A DNA stretch of 64,000 bases from Methylobacterium sp. E-065. GTDB lineage: Bacteria; Pseudomonadota; Alphaproteobacteria; Rhizobiales; Beijerinckiaceae. The notes under the pieces are model-generated. The model ran no database searches. It was not told the origin of the DNA and saw only the letters and a program-made list of their open reading frames with translations. Both the position numbers and the translations under genes were made by a program. The stretch is taken from the NCBI RefSeq assembly GCF_022829605.1, contig NZ_JAKSYD010000105.1:1-64000 (forward strand). Reading direction: 5' to 3'. Positions 1 through 10,345 of this stretch are shown here, one piece after another (position 1 is the first letter of the stretch; each line of letters begins with the position of its first letter).

Positions 1-1
1 C

Positions 2-46
2 GAGGGGGAAACAGCCGTCATCGTCAGCGCGGCGGACGCAGTGTGA
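2..46 (+). CDS. possible 3' end of a gene entering from the left
   Basis: The second frame is open from the window edge to a TGA at 44-46 and reads as an ordinary Ala/Val-rich C-terminus (ends SAADAV). Only 14 codons are visible, so no family can be assigned. It could equally be chance in GC-rich DNA. The nitronate monooxygenase gene on the opposite strand ends at 105, so this would be a convergent neighbour. Confidence 0.3.
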   Translation, partial: EGETAVIVSAADAV

Positions 47-104
47 AACCGCAAGGGGGAGACAAGTGCCGCCTGCCCCGCGATGGTCCGGTGCGCCCTG
101 ACGC

Positions 105-1121
105 TCACGGCGCAGCCTCCCCGACATAATCCGCCGACAGCCCGGCCATCCGCGCCCGCGCCGCCGCGTATTCCCGGGCCAGCCGCGTCACCAGATCGGC
201 GGTGGCCGGCGCATCCGCGATGGTGCCGACGCCCTGGCCGGCGCCCCAGACATCCCGCCACGCCTTCACGCTGCTGCTGCCGAAATCCATCGCGGTCTTG
301 TCGCGCACCGGCAGCGCGTCGGGATCGAGCCCGGCGGCGCGGATGCTCGGTGTCAGGTAATTGCCCGGCACGCCGGTGAAGTAGGGGGTGTACAGGATGT
401 CGGAGGCCGCGCTGCCGGCGATCATGTCCTTGTAGGCCGGGGCCGCGTTCGCCTCCCGGGTGGCGATGAACCGGGTGCCCATATAGGCGAGGTCGGCGCC
501 CATCGCCTGGGCGGCCAGGATCGACGCGCCCGAGGTGATCGCGCCCGACAGGATCAGCGGCCCGTCGTAGAACCGCCGGATCTCGCCGACCAGGGCGAAG
601 GGGCTCATCGTCCCCGCATGCCCGCCCGCGCCGGCACAGACCAGAATCAACCCGTCGACGCCGGCCTCCAGCGCCTTCTCGGCGTGGCGCACGGTTGTGA
701 CGTCGTGGAACACCACGCCGCCATAGGCGTGGACCGGGCGGATCACCGCGTCGGGCGCCCGCAGGGACGTGATGATGATCGGCACCCGGTGCCGGACGCA
801 GGCCTCGACATCCTGCGCCAGCCGGTCGTTCGAGGCGTGGACGATCTGGTTCACCGCAAACGGCGCGATCCTTTTCGACGGATCGGCGGCACGGGCCTCC
901 GCGAGGGTGCGGGTGATCCGCGTCAGCCACTCGTCCAGCAGTTCGGCCGGGCGCGCGTTGAGCGCCGGAAACGCGCCGACCACGCCGGCGAGGCACTGGG
1001 CGATCACCAGCTCCGGCCCGGAGACGATGAACATCGGCGCGCAGATCACCGGCAGGGCGAGCCGGCCGCGCAGGGCCTCGGGCAGACGGCCGGCGGAAAC
1101 CTGTTCGGGGCCGTCGCTCAC
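105..1121 (-). CDS. nitronate monooxygenase (2-nitropropane dioxygenase family)
   Basis: This predicted cytosolic FMN enzyme has 338 residues, the usual length for the family, and would oxidise alkyl nitronates such as propionate-3-nitronate. It begins near the family N-terminal signature (LPVICAPMFIVSGPELV) and contains the glycine/histidine phosphate-binding motif GAGGHAG followed by LSGAITSG and ADLAYMGTRF, as expected for the TIM-barrel FMN site. The GTG at 1121 is chosen because GGGGAG lies just upstream and the protein then starts where the homology begins; the frame stays open further upstream but that part is compositionally meaningless. It is divergent from the beta-oxidation operon and shares a 328-bp intergenic region with two palindromes. 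The exact substrate is unknown. Confidence 0.88.
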   Translation of the reverse strand: MSDGPEQVSAGRLPEALRGRLALPVICAPMFIVSGPELVIAQCLAGVVGAFPALNARPAELLDEWLTRITRTLAEARAADPSKRIAPFAVNQIVHASNDRLAQDVEACVRHRVPIIITSLRAPDAVIRPVHAYGGVVFHDVTTVRHAEKALEAGVDGLILVCAGAGGHAGTMSPFALVGEIRRFYDGPLILSGAITSGASILAAQAMGADLAYMGTRFIATREANAAPAYKDMIAGSAASDILYTPYFTGVPGNYLTPSIRAAGLDPDALPVRDKTAMDFGSSSVKAWRDVWGAGQGVGTIADAPATADLVTRLAREYAAARARMAGLSADYVGEAAP

Positions 1122-1315
1122 CGCCGGCTCCCCGCGGCCTGAACCTGCGCCGCAGCGGCGCTTCCGCGCCGCGCGCCCCGCTCGATGCTGCCCACCGCGA
1201 TTCTCCCCCAGCCTCCGGCGGCCCGGCCATCGGTCACCGACCGCAGCCGAGTCCCGCCCGGGCCGTTTTGATGCCACGCCCCCGGGCCGCCGGTCAAACC
1301 TCCAGGCCAGCAGCC

Positions 1316-1330
1316 TTCTGCACTGCAGAA
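1316..1330. promoter_or_regulatory. palindromic operator candidate, copy 1
   Basis: A perfect 7-bp inverted repeat around one base, TTCTGCA-C-TGCAGAA. An identical-arm copy lies at 1419-1433, centre to centre 103 bp away, in the same divergent promoter region. Two such perfect sites in one intergenic region strongly suggest binding of a dimeric repressor, for example a TetR- or GntR-type regulator of acyl-CoA metabolism. The regulator itself is not identified. Confidence 0.7.
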
Positions 1331-1418
1331 CATGCCGCCTTGCTCTGCCGGTCACCGCGATCCGTTCTTGACGATGGCAGCGTCGCCGATCAACATCCCT
1401 ACTAATTGCAGACACTCA

Positions 1419-1433
1419 TTCTGCATTGCAGAA
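1419..1433. promoter_or_regulatory. palindromic operator candidate, copy 2
   Basis: TTCTGCA-T-TGCAGAA, with the same arms as 1316-1330. It ends 16 bp before the preferred GTG start of the beta-oxidation operon, so a bound protein would cover the transcription or translation start region of that operon. The other copy lies nearer the nitronate monooxygenase. Confidence 0.72.
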
Positions 1434-1449
1434 CAACAGGGAGTCCGGG

Positions 1450-3522
1450 GTGGTTCGTCAGGAGGTCGCGGGCGGCGTGGCCGTGCTCACGCTCGCCAAC
1501 CCGCCGGTCAACGCGCTCGGCGCCGCGCTGCGGGCGGCCCTCGACGGGGCTTTGGCGCAGGCCATCGCGGACGCGTCGGTCCGGGCGATCGTGCTGGCCG
1601 CCGACGGCAAGGTGTTCGTGGGCGGCGCCGACATCACCGAGTTCGGCAAGCCCCAGCAACCGCCGAGCCTGCCGGATGTGCTGGACCGGCTCGATGCCAG
1701 CCCGAAGCCCGTGGTGGCGGCCATCGGCGGCGCGGCTTTGGGTGGCGGCCTGGAACTGGCCATGGCCTGCCACGGCCGCGTGGCAGCGCCGTCCGCCAAG
1801 CTCGGCCTGCCGGAGATCAAGCTCGGGATCATCCCGGGGGCGGGGGGCACGCAGCGCCTGCCGCGCCTGATCGGGCCCGACGCCGCCTTCGCGATGATGC
1901 TGACCGGCGAGCCGGTCTCCGCCGAGCGGGCGGCGGCGCTCGGGATCGTCGATGCCGTGGTGCTGGGCGACCTCGTGGCGGCGGCCCGGACCCGCGCCCT
2001 CGAACTCGCCGATTCCGGCGCCCTGCCGCGGGTGCGCGACCGGTCCGACGCGCTGACTCCGGAGGCGCGCGAAACGTTCGAGGCGGGGGCCGCCGAGGCG
2101 GTGAAGCGCGACCCCGACGCCACCAACGTCCACGCCCTGATCCGCGCCGTGCGGGCTGGCCTGGAACAGGATTTCGATGCCGCCGTGGCGACCGAGCGGG
2201 CCGAGTTCCGCACCCTGGTGGAGGATCCGCGCTCCAAGGCCCTGCGCCACGCCTTCTTCGCCGAGCGCGAGGCGGCGCGGGTGCCCGGCCTGCCGAAGGA
2301 CACCCCGCGGCGCCCCATCCAGGCGGCCGCCGTCATTGGCGCCGGCACGATGGGCGGCGGCATCGCGATGTGCTTCGCCAATGCCGGGATCCCCGTGACG
2401 GTGATCGAGACGGAGGAGGGCGCCCTGACCCGCGGCCTCGACCGGGTGAAGGGCCTCTATGCCGGCTCCGCCAAGCGCGGTTCGATCACCGAGGCCGAGC
2501 GCGACGCGCGGATCGGCCGGATCACCGGGGCGATCGGCCTGGAGAACGCGAGCCACTTCGAGATCGTCATCGAGGCGGCCTTCGAGGATATGGGCGTCAA
2601 ACGCGCGATCTTTTCGAAGCTCGATACCATCGCCAAGCCTGGCGCGATCCTGGCCACCAACACCTCCTACCTCGACGTGAACGCCATTGCGGCGGTCACA
2701 AGCCGGCCGCAGGACGTGCTCGGCCTGCATTTCTTCAGCCCGGCCAACGTCATGCGCCTCGTGGAGGTGGTCCGCGCCGACAAGACCGCACCGGACGTGC
2801 TGGCCACCGCCGTGGACCTGGGCAAACGCCTCAACAAGCTGCCGGTGACGGTGGGGGTCTGCTTCGGCTTCGTCGGAAACCGCATGCTGGAGCGCCGCAG
2901 CCGCGCCGGCGAACGCCTGCTGCTCGAAGGGGCGCTGCCGCACGCGGTCGATGCGGCGGTGACCGGTTTCGGCTTCCGGATGGGACCCTTCGCCATGAGC
3001 GACCTCGCGGGGCTCGATATCGGCTGGCGCTCGCGCAAGGATTTCGGCGGCCGGGCGCCGGTGGCGGATTCGCTCGCCGAGCAGGGCCGCTTCGGCCAGA
3101 AGACCGGCCGCGGTTTCTATCTCTACCCGGACGGCGCCCGCACCGGCACCCGCGATCCGGAGGTCGACGCGCTGATCACGCGCGTGGCTGACGAGCACGG
3201 CATCGCGCGCCGCAGTTTCACGCCCGACGAGATCGTGGCGCGGCTGATGTACCCGATGGTCAACGAAGGCGCGCGGATCCTGGAAGAGGGCATCGCGGCC
3301 CGGCCGGGCGACATCGATACGATTTGGATCAACGGCTACAACTGGCCGGCCTGGCGCGGTGGGCCGATGCATTGGGCCGACACGGTCGGGCTGCGGACGG
3401 TCGCGGAGGCGCTGTCGCGCTTCGCGGTCGAGACCGGCGACGACAGCCAGGAGCCGGCGCCCCTCCTGAAGCGCCTCGCCGCCGAGGGCGGCCGCTTCGT
3501 CGACTGGAAAGCCCCAGCATGA
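1450..3522 (+). CDS. fused enoyl-CoA hydratase / 3-hydroxyacyl-CoA dehydrogenase (PimF/FadB-like)
   Basis: This bifunctional beta-oxidation enzyme (690 aa) should hydrate trans-2-enoyl-CoA and oxidise the L-3-hydroxyacyl-CoA with NAD. Residues 1 to about 180 form a crotonase domain with oxyanion-hole glycines (VFVGGADIT, GAALGGGLELAMACHGR) and the LPEIKLGIIPGAGGTQR signature. A Rossmann motif AVIGAGTMGGGIAMC starts near residue 293, and the dehydrogenase HFFSPA motif follows. Two C-terminal HCDH segments complete the FadB/FadJ layout. GTG 1450 is preferred because AGGGAG lies 7 bp upstream; an in-frame TTG at 1426 lies inside operator copy 2. It is the first gene of an operon with a thiolase and two acyl-CoA dehydrogenases, the gene content of the pimeloyl-CoA operon pimFABCDE of Rhodopseudomonas. 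Chain-length specificity is inference. Confidence 0.92.
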   Translation: MVRQEVAGGVAVLTLANPPVNALGAALRAALDGALAQAIADASVRAIVLAADGKVFVGGADITEFGKPQQPPSLPDVLDRLDASPKPVVAAIGGAALGGGLELAMACHGRVAAPSAKLGLPEIKLGIIPGAGGTQRLPRLIGPDAAFAMMLTGEPVSAERAAALGIVDAVVLGDLVAAARTRALELADSGALPRVRDRSDALTPEARETFEAGAAEAVKRDPDATNVHALIRAVRAGLEQDFDAAVATERAEFRTLVEDPRSKALRHAFFAEREAARVPGLPKDTPRRPIQAAAVIGAGTMGGGIAMCFANAGIPVTVIETEEGALTRGLDRVKGLYAGSAKRGSITEAERDARIGRITGAIGLENASHFEIVIEAAFEDMGVKRAIFSKLDTIAKPGAILATNTSYLDVNAIAAVTSRPQDVLGLHFFSPANVMRLVEVVRADKTAPDVLATAVDLGKRLNKLPVTVGVCFGFVGNRMLERRSRAGERLLLEGALPHAVDAAVTGFGFRMGPFAMSDLAGLDIGWRSRKDFGGRAPVADSLAEQGRFGQKTGRGFYLYPDGARTGTRDPEVDALITRVADEHGIARRSFTPDEIVARLMYPMVNEGARILEEGIAARPGDIDTIWINGYNWPAWRGGPMHWADTVGLRTVAEALSRFAVETGDDSQEPAPLLKRLAAEGGRFVDWKAPA

Positions 3523-3553
3523 GTCCGTGCCGGCCCGCACGGGCATCGGTCCA

Positions 3554-3675
3554 GTTTCCAAAGGTCCGCGACCTTTGGCGGGTGCAGGGCAGCGCCCTGC
3601 TGGCGGCCGAGGCCGCAGCCGTCAGGGCGTTGCCCCAACACCCCACCAAAGAGCCTGACGCCCTTTGGAAACCCC
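3554..3675. repeat. mosaic intergenic palindromic repeat (copy 1)
   Basis: It opens with an 8-bp stem CCAAAGGT / ACCTTTGG (3558-3578) and then a stem GCAGGGC / GCCCTGC, and it closes with CCCTTTGGAAACCCC. The same modules recur at about 7.3, 13.1, 23.6, 25.6, 44.9-45.3, 49.1 and 57.3 kb. It fills the gap between the first two genes of the beta-oxidation operon, so it would be transcribed and fold in that mRNA. Confidence 0.75.
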
Positions 3676-3688
3676 GGAGGAGTCCGGC

Positions 3689-4876
3689 ATGACCGACGCG
3701 GTGATCGTCGCGACCGCCCGCACGCCGATCGGCAAGGCGCATCGCGGCGCCCTGAACCTCACCCGCGGTGCCGACCTCGCGGCCCATGCGATCCGCGGCG
3801 CCCTCAACCGGGCGCGGCTGGAGCCCGAGGCGGTCGAGGAGGTGGTGCTCGGCTGCGGCTATCCGGAGAACGCCACGGGTGGCAACGTCGCCCGGCATGC
3901 CGCCCTGGTGGCGGGGATCCCGGTGGATTCGGCCGGCGTCACCGTCTCGCGCTTCTGCGCCTCGGGCCTGGAGGCGATCGCCAGCGCCGCCCGAAGAATC
4001 ATCCTCGACGGCGTGCCGGTGGCGGTGGCGGGTGGCGTCGAGTCGATCAGCCTCGTCCAGCCGAAGGTCCAGCGGGAGCTGACCCGCAACGCGTGGCTGG
4101 AGGCCCATCTGCCGGCGATCTACATGCCGATGATCGAGACCGCCGACATCGTGGCGGAGCGCTATCAGATCTCCCGCGAGGCGCAGGATCTCTTCGCCCT
4201 GGAGAGCCAGCGCCGCACTGCGGCGGCGCAGGAACGCGGGCTGTTCGACGACGAGATCGTCCCGATGAGCGCGGTCATGGCGGTGACCGACAAGGCCAGC
4301 GGCGAAACCCGGGAGGTCGAGACGCGGCTCTCCAAGGACGAGGGCAACCGGCCCGACACGAATCTGGAGGGTCTCGCCAAGCTCAAACCCGTGCGCGGGG
4401 AGGGCGCCTTCATCACGGCGGGCAATGCCAGCCAGCTCTCGGACGGGGCCGCAGCCAGCGTGCTGATGTCGGCCGGAGAGGCGGCACGGCGGGGCCTCGA
4501 ACCGCTCGGAGTCTTCCGGGGCTTCGCGTCTGCGGGCTGCGGGCCGGACGAGATGGGCATCGGCCCGGTCTTCGCCGTGCCACGGTTGCTGGAGCGGCAG
4601 GGTCTCACAGTGGCCGATATCGACCTGTGGGAGCTGAACGAGGCCTTCGCGTCCCAGTCGGTCTATTGCCGCGACCGGCTCGGGATCGACCCGGACAAGG
4701 TCAACGTCAACGGCGGCGCCATCGCGGTCGGCCACCCGTTCGGCATGTCGGGCGCGCGGCTCGTGGGCCACGCCCTGCTGGAGGGCCGCCGCCGCGGCGC
4801 GCGCTACGCCGTGGTGACGATGTGCGTCGCCGGCGGCCAGGGCTGCGCCGGCCTGTTCGAGATCGCCCGGAGCTGA
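3689..4876 (+). CDS. acetyl-CoA C-acyltransferase (thiolase)
   Basis: A 395-residue degradative thiolase that would cleave 3-ketoacyl-CoA with CoA to give acetyl-CoA and a shortened acyl-CoA. The nucleophilic cysteine is in [11 protein letters not shown] (about residue 91). [23 protein letters not shown] (catalytic His) and the second active-site cysteine in [10 protein letters not shown] are all present. The ATG at 3689 has GGAGGA a few bases upstream. It lies 4 bp before the acyl-CoA dehydrogenase gene and is second in the operon, corresponding to the PimB position. It acts on the product of the upstream bifunctional enzyme. Confidence 0.93.
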   Translation: MTDAVIVATARTPIGKAHRGALNLTRGADLAAHAIRGALNRARLEPEAVEEVVLGCGYPENATGGNVARHAALVAGIPVDSAGVTVSRFCASGLEAIASAARRIILDGVPVAVAGGVESISLVQPKVQRELTRNAWLEAHLPAIYMPMIETADIVAERYQISREAQDLFALESQRRTAAAQERGLFDDEIVPMSAVMAVTDKASGETREVETRLSKDEGNRPDTNLEGLAKLKPVRGEGAFITAGNASQLSDGAAASVLMSAGEAARRGLEPLGVFRGFASAGCGPDEMGIGPVFAVPRLLERQGLTVADIDLWELNEAFASQSVYCRDRLGIDPDKVNVNGGAIAVGHPFGMSGARLVGHALLEGRRRGARYAVVTMCVAGGQGCAGLFEIARS

Positions 4877-4880
4877 GCCG

Positions 4881-6077
<1,197 letters not shown>

Positions 6078-6081
6078 GCGA

Positions 6082-6112
6082 TTTCCCCTCCCCCTTGCGG
6101 GGAGGAGGGCAG
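6082..6112. repeat. CCCTCCCCC-type palindrome between the two dehydrogenases
   Basis: A short inverted repeat (TCCCCTCCCCC, TTGC, GGGGAGGAGGG) in the 47-bp gap before the next gene. It belongs to the family at 36191-36302 and 44996-45123. Its GGAGGA half also lies near the ribosome-binding region of the following gene. Confidence 0.5.
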
Positions 6113-6124
6113 AGGAACGCCACC

Positions 6125-7279
6125 ATGGATTTTGATCTCAACGAAGACCAGTCACTCCTGCGCGACTCGATCGAGCGTCTCGCCGCCGATCTCTACCCGT
6201 CCCTGGAAAGCCGGCAGGCGCGGCTGAAGGCGCCGCTGGGCTTCCCCGCGGAGGGCTGGGCGGCGTTTTCCGAACTCGGCGTCACCGGCCTGCCGTTCGC
6301 GGAGGAAGAGGGCGGGCTCGGCGGCGGCCCGGTCGAGACCATGCTGGTCATGGAAGCGGTCGGCCGCAACCTCGTGGTCGAGCCGCTGCTGGCGAGCCTC
6401 GTGCTCGGCTCGACCGCCCTGCGGCTCGGCGGCAGCGCGGCGCAGAAGGAACGCCTCGTTCCCGGCCTCGTCACCGGGGACCTGCGGTTGACCCTCGCCC
6501 ATACCGAGCGCCAGTCCCGCTATGACCTCGCCGATGTGGCCACCACGGCCCGGCGCAGCGGTGAGGGTTTCGTGCTGAGCGGGGGCAAGAGCATCGTGCC
6601 GAATGCCGATGCGGCCGGACTGATGGTGGTCTCCGCCCGCGTCTCGGGCGAACGGCGCGATCCGCACGGGATCGGCCTGTTCCTGGTCCCGGCCGATGCG
6701 GCTGGCGTCGCCATCGAGGCCTATCCGACCCAGGATGGTGGCCGGGCCGCCGAGGTCTCCTTCTCGGACGTGACGCTGCCGGCCGACGCGACGCTAGGCG
6801 ATCCGGAGGGCGGTCTGCCGCTTTTGGAGCGGGTGGTGGAGCACGGCATCGCGGCGCTCGCCGCCGAGGCGGTGGGTTCCATGGAGGCGCTCCACAGGCT
6901 CACCGTGGAGTATCTCAAGACCCGCAAGCAGTTCGGCGTCAGCGTCGGCTCGTTCCAGGCCCTGCAGCACCGGGCCGTGGACATGCTGATCCAGCTGGAG
7001 CAGGCGCGCTCGATGGCGCTCTACGCCGCCATGATGGTGCACACGCCCGACGCCAGAGCGCGGGACGCAGCGCTGTCAGCCGTGAAGGTCCAGATCAACA
7101 AGGCCTGCCGCTATGTCGGCCAGGAGGCGGTGCAGCTCCACGGCGGCATCGGCATGACGCTCGAATACATCGGCGCCCATCATTTCAAGCGGCTCGCCAT
7201 GATCGAGTACCAGCTCGGCGACACCGCCCACCACCTGCGCCGGATCACGCAGGACGAGAACGGCCTGCTGGCGGCGTAA
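6125..7279 (+). CDS. pimD: acyl-CoA dehydrogenase, pimeloyl-CoA dehydrogenase small-subunit type
   Basis: A 384-residue protein starting MDFDLNEDQSLLRDSIERL. It has the acyl-CoA dehydrogenase fold, an inserted stretch in the FAD-binding region, and the conserved C-terminal block AVQLHGGIGMTLEYIGAHHFKRL, which carries the likely catalytic-base region. ATG 6125 is preceded by GAGGAAC. It is last in the operon and probably pairs with the preceding dehydrogenase to form the heteromeric enzyme. The frame is open far upstream into the previous gene, but only the part from 6125 shows homology. It could instead act alone; purification of the complex would decide. Confidence 0.86.
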   Translation: MDFDLNEDQSLLRDSIERLAADLYPSLESRQARLKAPLGFPAEGWAAFSELGVTGLPFAEEEGGLGGGPVETMLVMEAVGRNLVVEPLLASLVLGSTALRLGGSAAQKERLVPGLVTGDLRLTLAHTERQSRYDLADVATTARRSGEGFVLSGGKSIVPNADAAGLMVVSARVSGERRDPHGIGLFLVPADAAGVAIEAYPTQDGGRAAEVSFSDVTLPADATLGDPEGGLPLLERVVEHGIAALAAEAVGSMEALHRLTVEYLKTRKQFGVSVGSFQALQHRAVDMLIQLEQARSMALYAAMMVHTPDARARDAALSAVKVQINKACRYVGQEAVQLHGGIGMTLEYIGAHHFKRLAMIEYQLGDTAHHLRRITQDENGLLAA

Positions 7280-7293
7280 CCCGGGCGGACAAA

Positions 7294-7432
7294 GGGTTTC
7301 CAAAGGGCGTGCCCTTTGGTGGGGTGTCGGGGTGAAACTCGACGAACGGATCTCAGCTCCCCTTCCGGGGGGCGGAGATCCGCCTGCAGGGCTCTGCCCT
7401 GCACCCGCAAAAGGTCTCGACCTAGTGAAACC
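7294..7432. repeat. mosaic intergenic palindromic repeat (copy 2)
   Basis: It begins with a 9-bp perfect stem CCAAAGGGC-GT-GCCCTTTGG (7300-7319), then GGGTGTCGGGG, a stem around AGCTCCCC, GCAGGG/CCCTGC and AAGGTCTCGACCT, and ends GTGAAACC. It separates the beta-oxidation operon from the convergent TPR lipoprotein gene and may act as a bidirectional terminator. Confidence 0.72.
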
Positions 7433-7452
7433 GTGTTCAGGCCGTCGCGCGG

Positions 7453-8325
7453 TCAGTTGAACAGCGAGCCGACCCCGCCCTGCACCCGGCCGAGTCCGGT
7501 GCGGGCGACGGAATTGTTCGGGTCGATGGTCGCGGCGCGCTGGTAGTTCTCCATCGCCTCCTTGCGCTGGCCCTGCTTCTCGTAGGCCAGGCCACGATAC
7601 GCCCAGGAGGTGGCGTCCTTGTTGTTCACGTTGAGCGCCGCGTTGTAGTCCTCGATCGCCTTGCCGTACTGGTTGGTGGCGATCAGGCTCTGGCCGCGGG
7701 CCGCGTAGGGCGCGGCCACGAAGGGGTTGCGGTCGATGGCGGCGTCGAAATCGGCGATCGCCTGGCTCTCCTGACCCTGCTTCTGCCGCACGAGGCCGCG
7801 GGCGTGGTAGGCCTCGGCCGATTCGGGCATCAGCCGGATCGCGACGTTGAGGTCGTTCAGCGCCTGATCGACGTTGCCCTGGGCGCGCTCGACATTGGCG
7901 CGACCAATATAGGCCGGGCCGTAATTCGGATCGATGCCGATTGCCTTCGTGAAGTCCTGCAGTGCGGGACCGTCGCGGCCGACCTGGCGGCTGGCCAGCG
8001 CCCGGTTGTTGTAGGCGGAAGCCGAGTTCGGATCGAGCTGGATCGCCTTGGTGAAATCCGCGATGGCGTCGTTGAACTGGCCGGCGCGGGCATAGGCGGC
8101 GCCGCGGGTCGTGTAGGCCGCAGCGTCATTCGGGTTGCGCTGGATCACCTCGGAGAGCGACGCGATGTTGACCGTTGTGGCGCCCGTGGTGTCCGACTCC
8201 AGCACCGCGTATTGGCGCGGGCCAGCGGCGCTCCCGACGGTCTCGCAGCCCGCGAGCGCCGCGGCCGAAACCAGGGCCGCGCCGATCAGTGCCGTCTTCC
8301 GTGCCAGCCCGTTGCGTACGATCAT
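7453..8325 (-). CDS. tetratricopeptide-repeat lipoprotein
   Basis: A 290-residue protein with a lipoprotein signal peptide: a positive N-terminus, a hydrophobic core, and lipobox LAGC with Cys near residue 26. It is followed by a linker and tandem TPR units with repeating NP...AAAY.TRG / AYNNRA patterns, from about residue 58 to 280. It resembles outer-membrane NlpI-like TPR lipoproteins that scaffold envelope enzymes. It ends with a short Gly/Leu tail (RVQGGVGSLFN). It is monocistronic and convergent with the beta-oxidation operon. No specific partner can be inferred. Confidence 0.88.
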   Translation of the reverse strand: MIVRNGLARKTALIGAALVSAAALAGCETVGSAAGPRQYAVLESDTTGATTVNIASLSEVIQRNPNDAAAYTTRGAAYARAGQFNDAIADFTKAIQLDPNSASAYNNRALASRQVGRDGPALQDFTKAIGIDPNYGPAYIGRANVERAQGNVDQALNDLNVAIRLMPESAEAYHARGLVRQKQGQESQAIADFDAAIDRNPFVAAPYAARGQSLIATNQYGKAIEDYNAALNVNNKDATSWAYRGLAYEKQGQRKEAMENYQRAATIDPNNSVARTGLGRVQGGVGSLFN

Positions 8326-8643
8326 CGCCCCACTCTCCCCGAGGCGCGACCCGCATCCTGCGCGCCCGCCCCGCCCCTCGCCGTTCTCAAACCCGCGCCG
8401 CGCGCCGGGTCCACCCGCTCCGGGGGACCGTCGCGCATTACGGTGAAGGCCGGCTTAAGAAGCACACCTGCGTGATCCGCCCCGTCGCCCATCCAGGCGT
8501 GGGGGAATCGACCGGCAGCCTTCGGCACCGACCACGTCGTGGTGGAAGCGGCGGGATGTGGCGAAGGTATGGCCCGCGCGCGCGCCGGCCCCGCGGCAGG
8601 CGCTCAGGCCGGCACGCAGCGGCAGGGGTGTGCCTTTGAGGCC
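8326..8643. other. intergenic region, no gene seen
   Basis: 318 bp between the start of the TPR lipoprotein gene and the end of purK. It should hold the lipoprotein promoter and the purK terminator. I see no convincing small gene, RNA or clear promoter box; the open frames here are GC-driven. Confidence 0.5.
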
Positions 8644-9753
8644 TCAGCCGACCGGTTCGGATCCCAGGCGGGTGACGTGCCCCATCTTCCGGCCGGGCCG
8701 GGCCTCGCCCTTGCCGTAGAGGTGCAGGTGAGCGCCGGGCTCGGCCAGCAGCGCATGCCAGTCGTCGGCCTGGGCGCCGATCAGGTTGCGCATCTCCACC
8801 GGCAGGCCGCCGGTCCGCGCCGGATCGCCGAGCGGCCAGCCGCAGACCGCCCGGACATGCTGGGCGAATTGCGAGGTCCGCGCGCCCTCGATGGTCCAGT
8901 GGCCGGAATTATGGACCCGCGGCGCGATCTCGTTGACCACGAGGCGCTCGACGCCGTCCTCCCGCACCAGGAACATCTCGACGGCGAGCACACCGACATA
9001 ATCGAGCGCGTCGGCGATGCGCTTGGCGATATCGAGCGCGGCGCGGCCGGTCTCGGGCGTCAGGCCGGGGGCCGGCACCCGGGTCAGGGCCAGGATGTGG
9101 TCGCGGTGCTCGTTCTCGCACAGGTCGAAGGCCGCGAAGCTGCCGTCGTGCGCGCGGGCGCCCACCACCGAGACTTCGCGCTCGAACGGCACGAAGCCCT
9201 CGAGGATCAGCGGCGCGCCGCCGAACTCGGCGAACAGGGCGTTGCGGTCACCTTCGGATCGCTCGCGCAGGATGCGCTGACCCTTGCCGTCATAGCCGAA
9301 TCGGCGGGTCTTGAGCACGGCAGGCAGGCCGATCGTGGCGATCGCCCGGTCGAGATCGTCGGGCGTGTCGACGGCCTGGAACGGCGCGGTCGGGATGCCG
9401 AGCCCGTTGATGAATTCTTTTTCCGATAGGCGGTCCTGCGTGGTGGACAGCGCCCGCGCGTTCGGGTGCAGGGGGGCGTGCCGGGCCAGGATGTCGGCGG
9501 TGGCGTGCGGGATGTTTTCGAACTCGTAGGTGACGACATCGACGCTGCGCGCGAAATCCGCCAGCGCTTGCGGATCGTCGTAGGCTGCGCAGGTGGTGCG
9601 GGCGGCGACATCGAAGGCGGGGCTGTCGCGGTCGGGGGCGTAGACGTGCACCTTGAGCCCATAATTTGCCGCCGCGAGCGCGATCATGCGCCCGAGTTGC
9701 CCACCACCGACGATGCCGAGCGTGGAGCCGGGGCCGAGGGTCTTGTCCGTCAC
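8644..9753 (-). CDS. purK: N5-carboxyaminoimidazole ribonucleotide synthase
   Basis: This ATP-grasp enzyme of purine synthesis (369 aa) makes N5-CAIR from AIR, bicarbonate and ATP. The nucleotide-binding N-terminus GIVGGGQLGRMIALAA, the ATP-grasp lysine region LKTRRFGYDGKGQ, the EGFVPFEREVSV block and the metal/phosphate segment EIAPRVHNSGHWTIEGA are all recognisable. It starts 22 bp after purE ends, so the two form an operon that performs both steps replacing vertebrate-type AIR carboxylase. Confidence 0.97.
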   Translation of the reverse strand: MTDKTLGPGSTLGIVGGGQLGRMIALAAANYGLKVHVYAPDRDSPAFDVAARTTCAAYDDPQALADFARSVDVVTYEFENIPHATADILARHAPLHPNARALSTTQDRLSEKEFINGLGIPTAPFQAVDTPDDLDRAIATIGLPAVLKTRRFGYDGKGQRILRERSEGDRNALFAEFGGAPLILEGFVPFEREVSVVGARAHDGSFAAFDLCENEHRDHILALTRVPAPGLTPETGRAALDIAKRIADALDYVGVLAVEMFLVREDGVERLVVNEIAPRVHNSGHWTIEGARTSQFAQHVRAVCGWPLGDPARTGGLPVEMRNLIGAQADDWHALLAEPGAHLHLYGKGEARPGRKMGHVTRLGSEPVG

Positions 9754-9775
9754 GCGAAAAACTCGTCCGTCACGA

Positions 9776-10267
9776 TTACGCTTCCGTCTCCGGCCGCTCG
9801 GCCACCGAGGCGGTCTGGGCCGCGCGCCACGCTTCGAGACGCTCCGCCAGACCCGGGTCGGAGAGCGCCAGCACCGATGCGGCCAGCAACGCCGCGTTGA
9901 CCGCCCCGGCCCGGCCGATCGCCAGGGTCCCCACGGGAATTCCGGCCGGCATCTGCACGATCGACAGCAGGCTGTCTTGGCCGGAAAGCGCCTTCGATTC
10001 CACCGGCACGCCGAAGACCGGCAGGCGGGTCATCGCCGCCGCCATGCCGGGCAGGTGCGCGGCGCCGCCCGCCCCCGCGATCACGACCTTGAGACCGGCC
10101 GCGACCGCGCCCTTGGCGAAGGCCACGAGCCGATCCGGGGTGCGGTGGGCCGACACGATGCGCGCGTCGTAGGGCACGGCGAGCGCGTCGAGCGTCTCGG
10201 CGGCGTGCCGCATGGTCGCCCAGTCGGACTGGCTGCCCATGATGATCGCAACCGGAGGCGACACCAT
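9776..10267 (-). CDS. purE: N5-carboxyaminoimidazole ribonucleotide mutase
   Basis: A 163-residue class I PurE that shifts the carboxyl group of N5-CAIR to give CAIR. The N-terminus [12 protein letters not shown], the SAHRTPDRL motif with the catalytic histidine, [14 protein letters not shown], and [15 protein letters not shown] are typical. ATG 10267 puts the protein at family length (about 165 aa); an in-frame start 51 bp upstream would add an unrelated basic tail. It is the first gene of the purEK operon, and the C-terminal residues end with an acidic tail. Confidence 0.97.
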   Translation of the reverse strand: MVSPPVAIIMGSQSDWATMRHAAETLDALAVPYDARIVSAHRTPDRLVAFAKGAVAAGLKVVIAGAGGAAHLPGMAAAMTRLPVFGVPVESKALSGQDSLLSIVQMPAGIPVGTLAIGRAGAVNAALLAASVLALSDPGLAERLEAWRAAQTASVAERPETEA

Positions 10268-10345
10268 CGTTGATCCCGGCAAAAGAGGGCGCTTACAGGC
10301 GCGGCGACCCTGCGGCAAGGCTGCGCCGGACGGCGTCCACTGGCA

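Noticed and set aside
1402..3561. Long minus-strand frame opposite the hydratase/dehydrogenase gene
   Set aside because: It is His/Arg-rich antisense of a clearly coding gene and matches no family.
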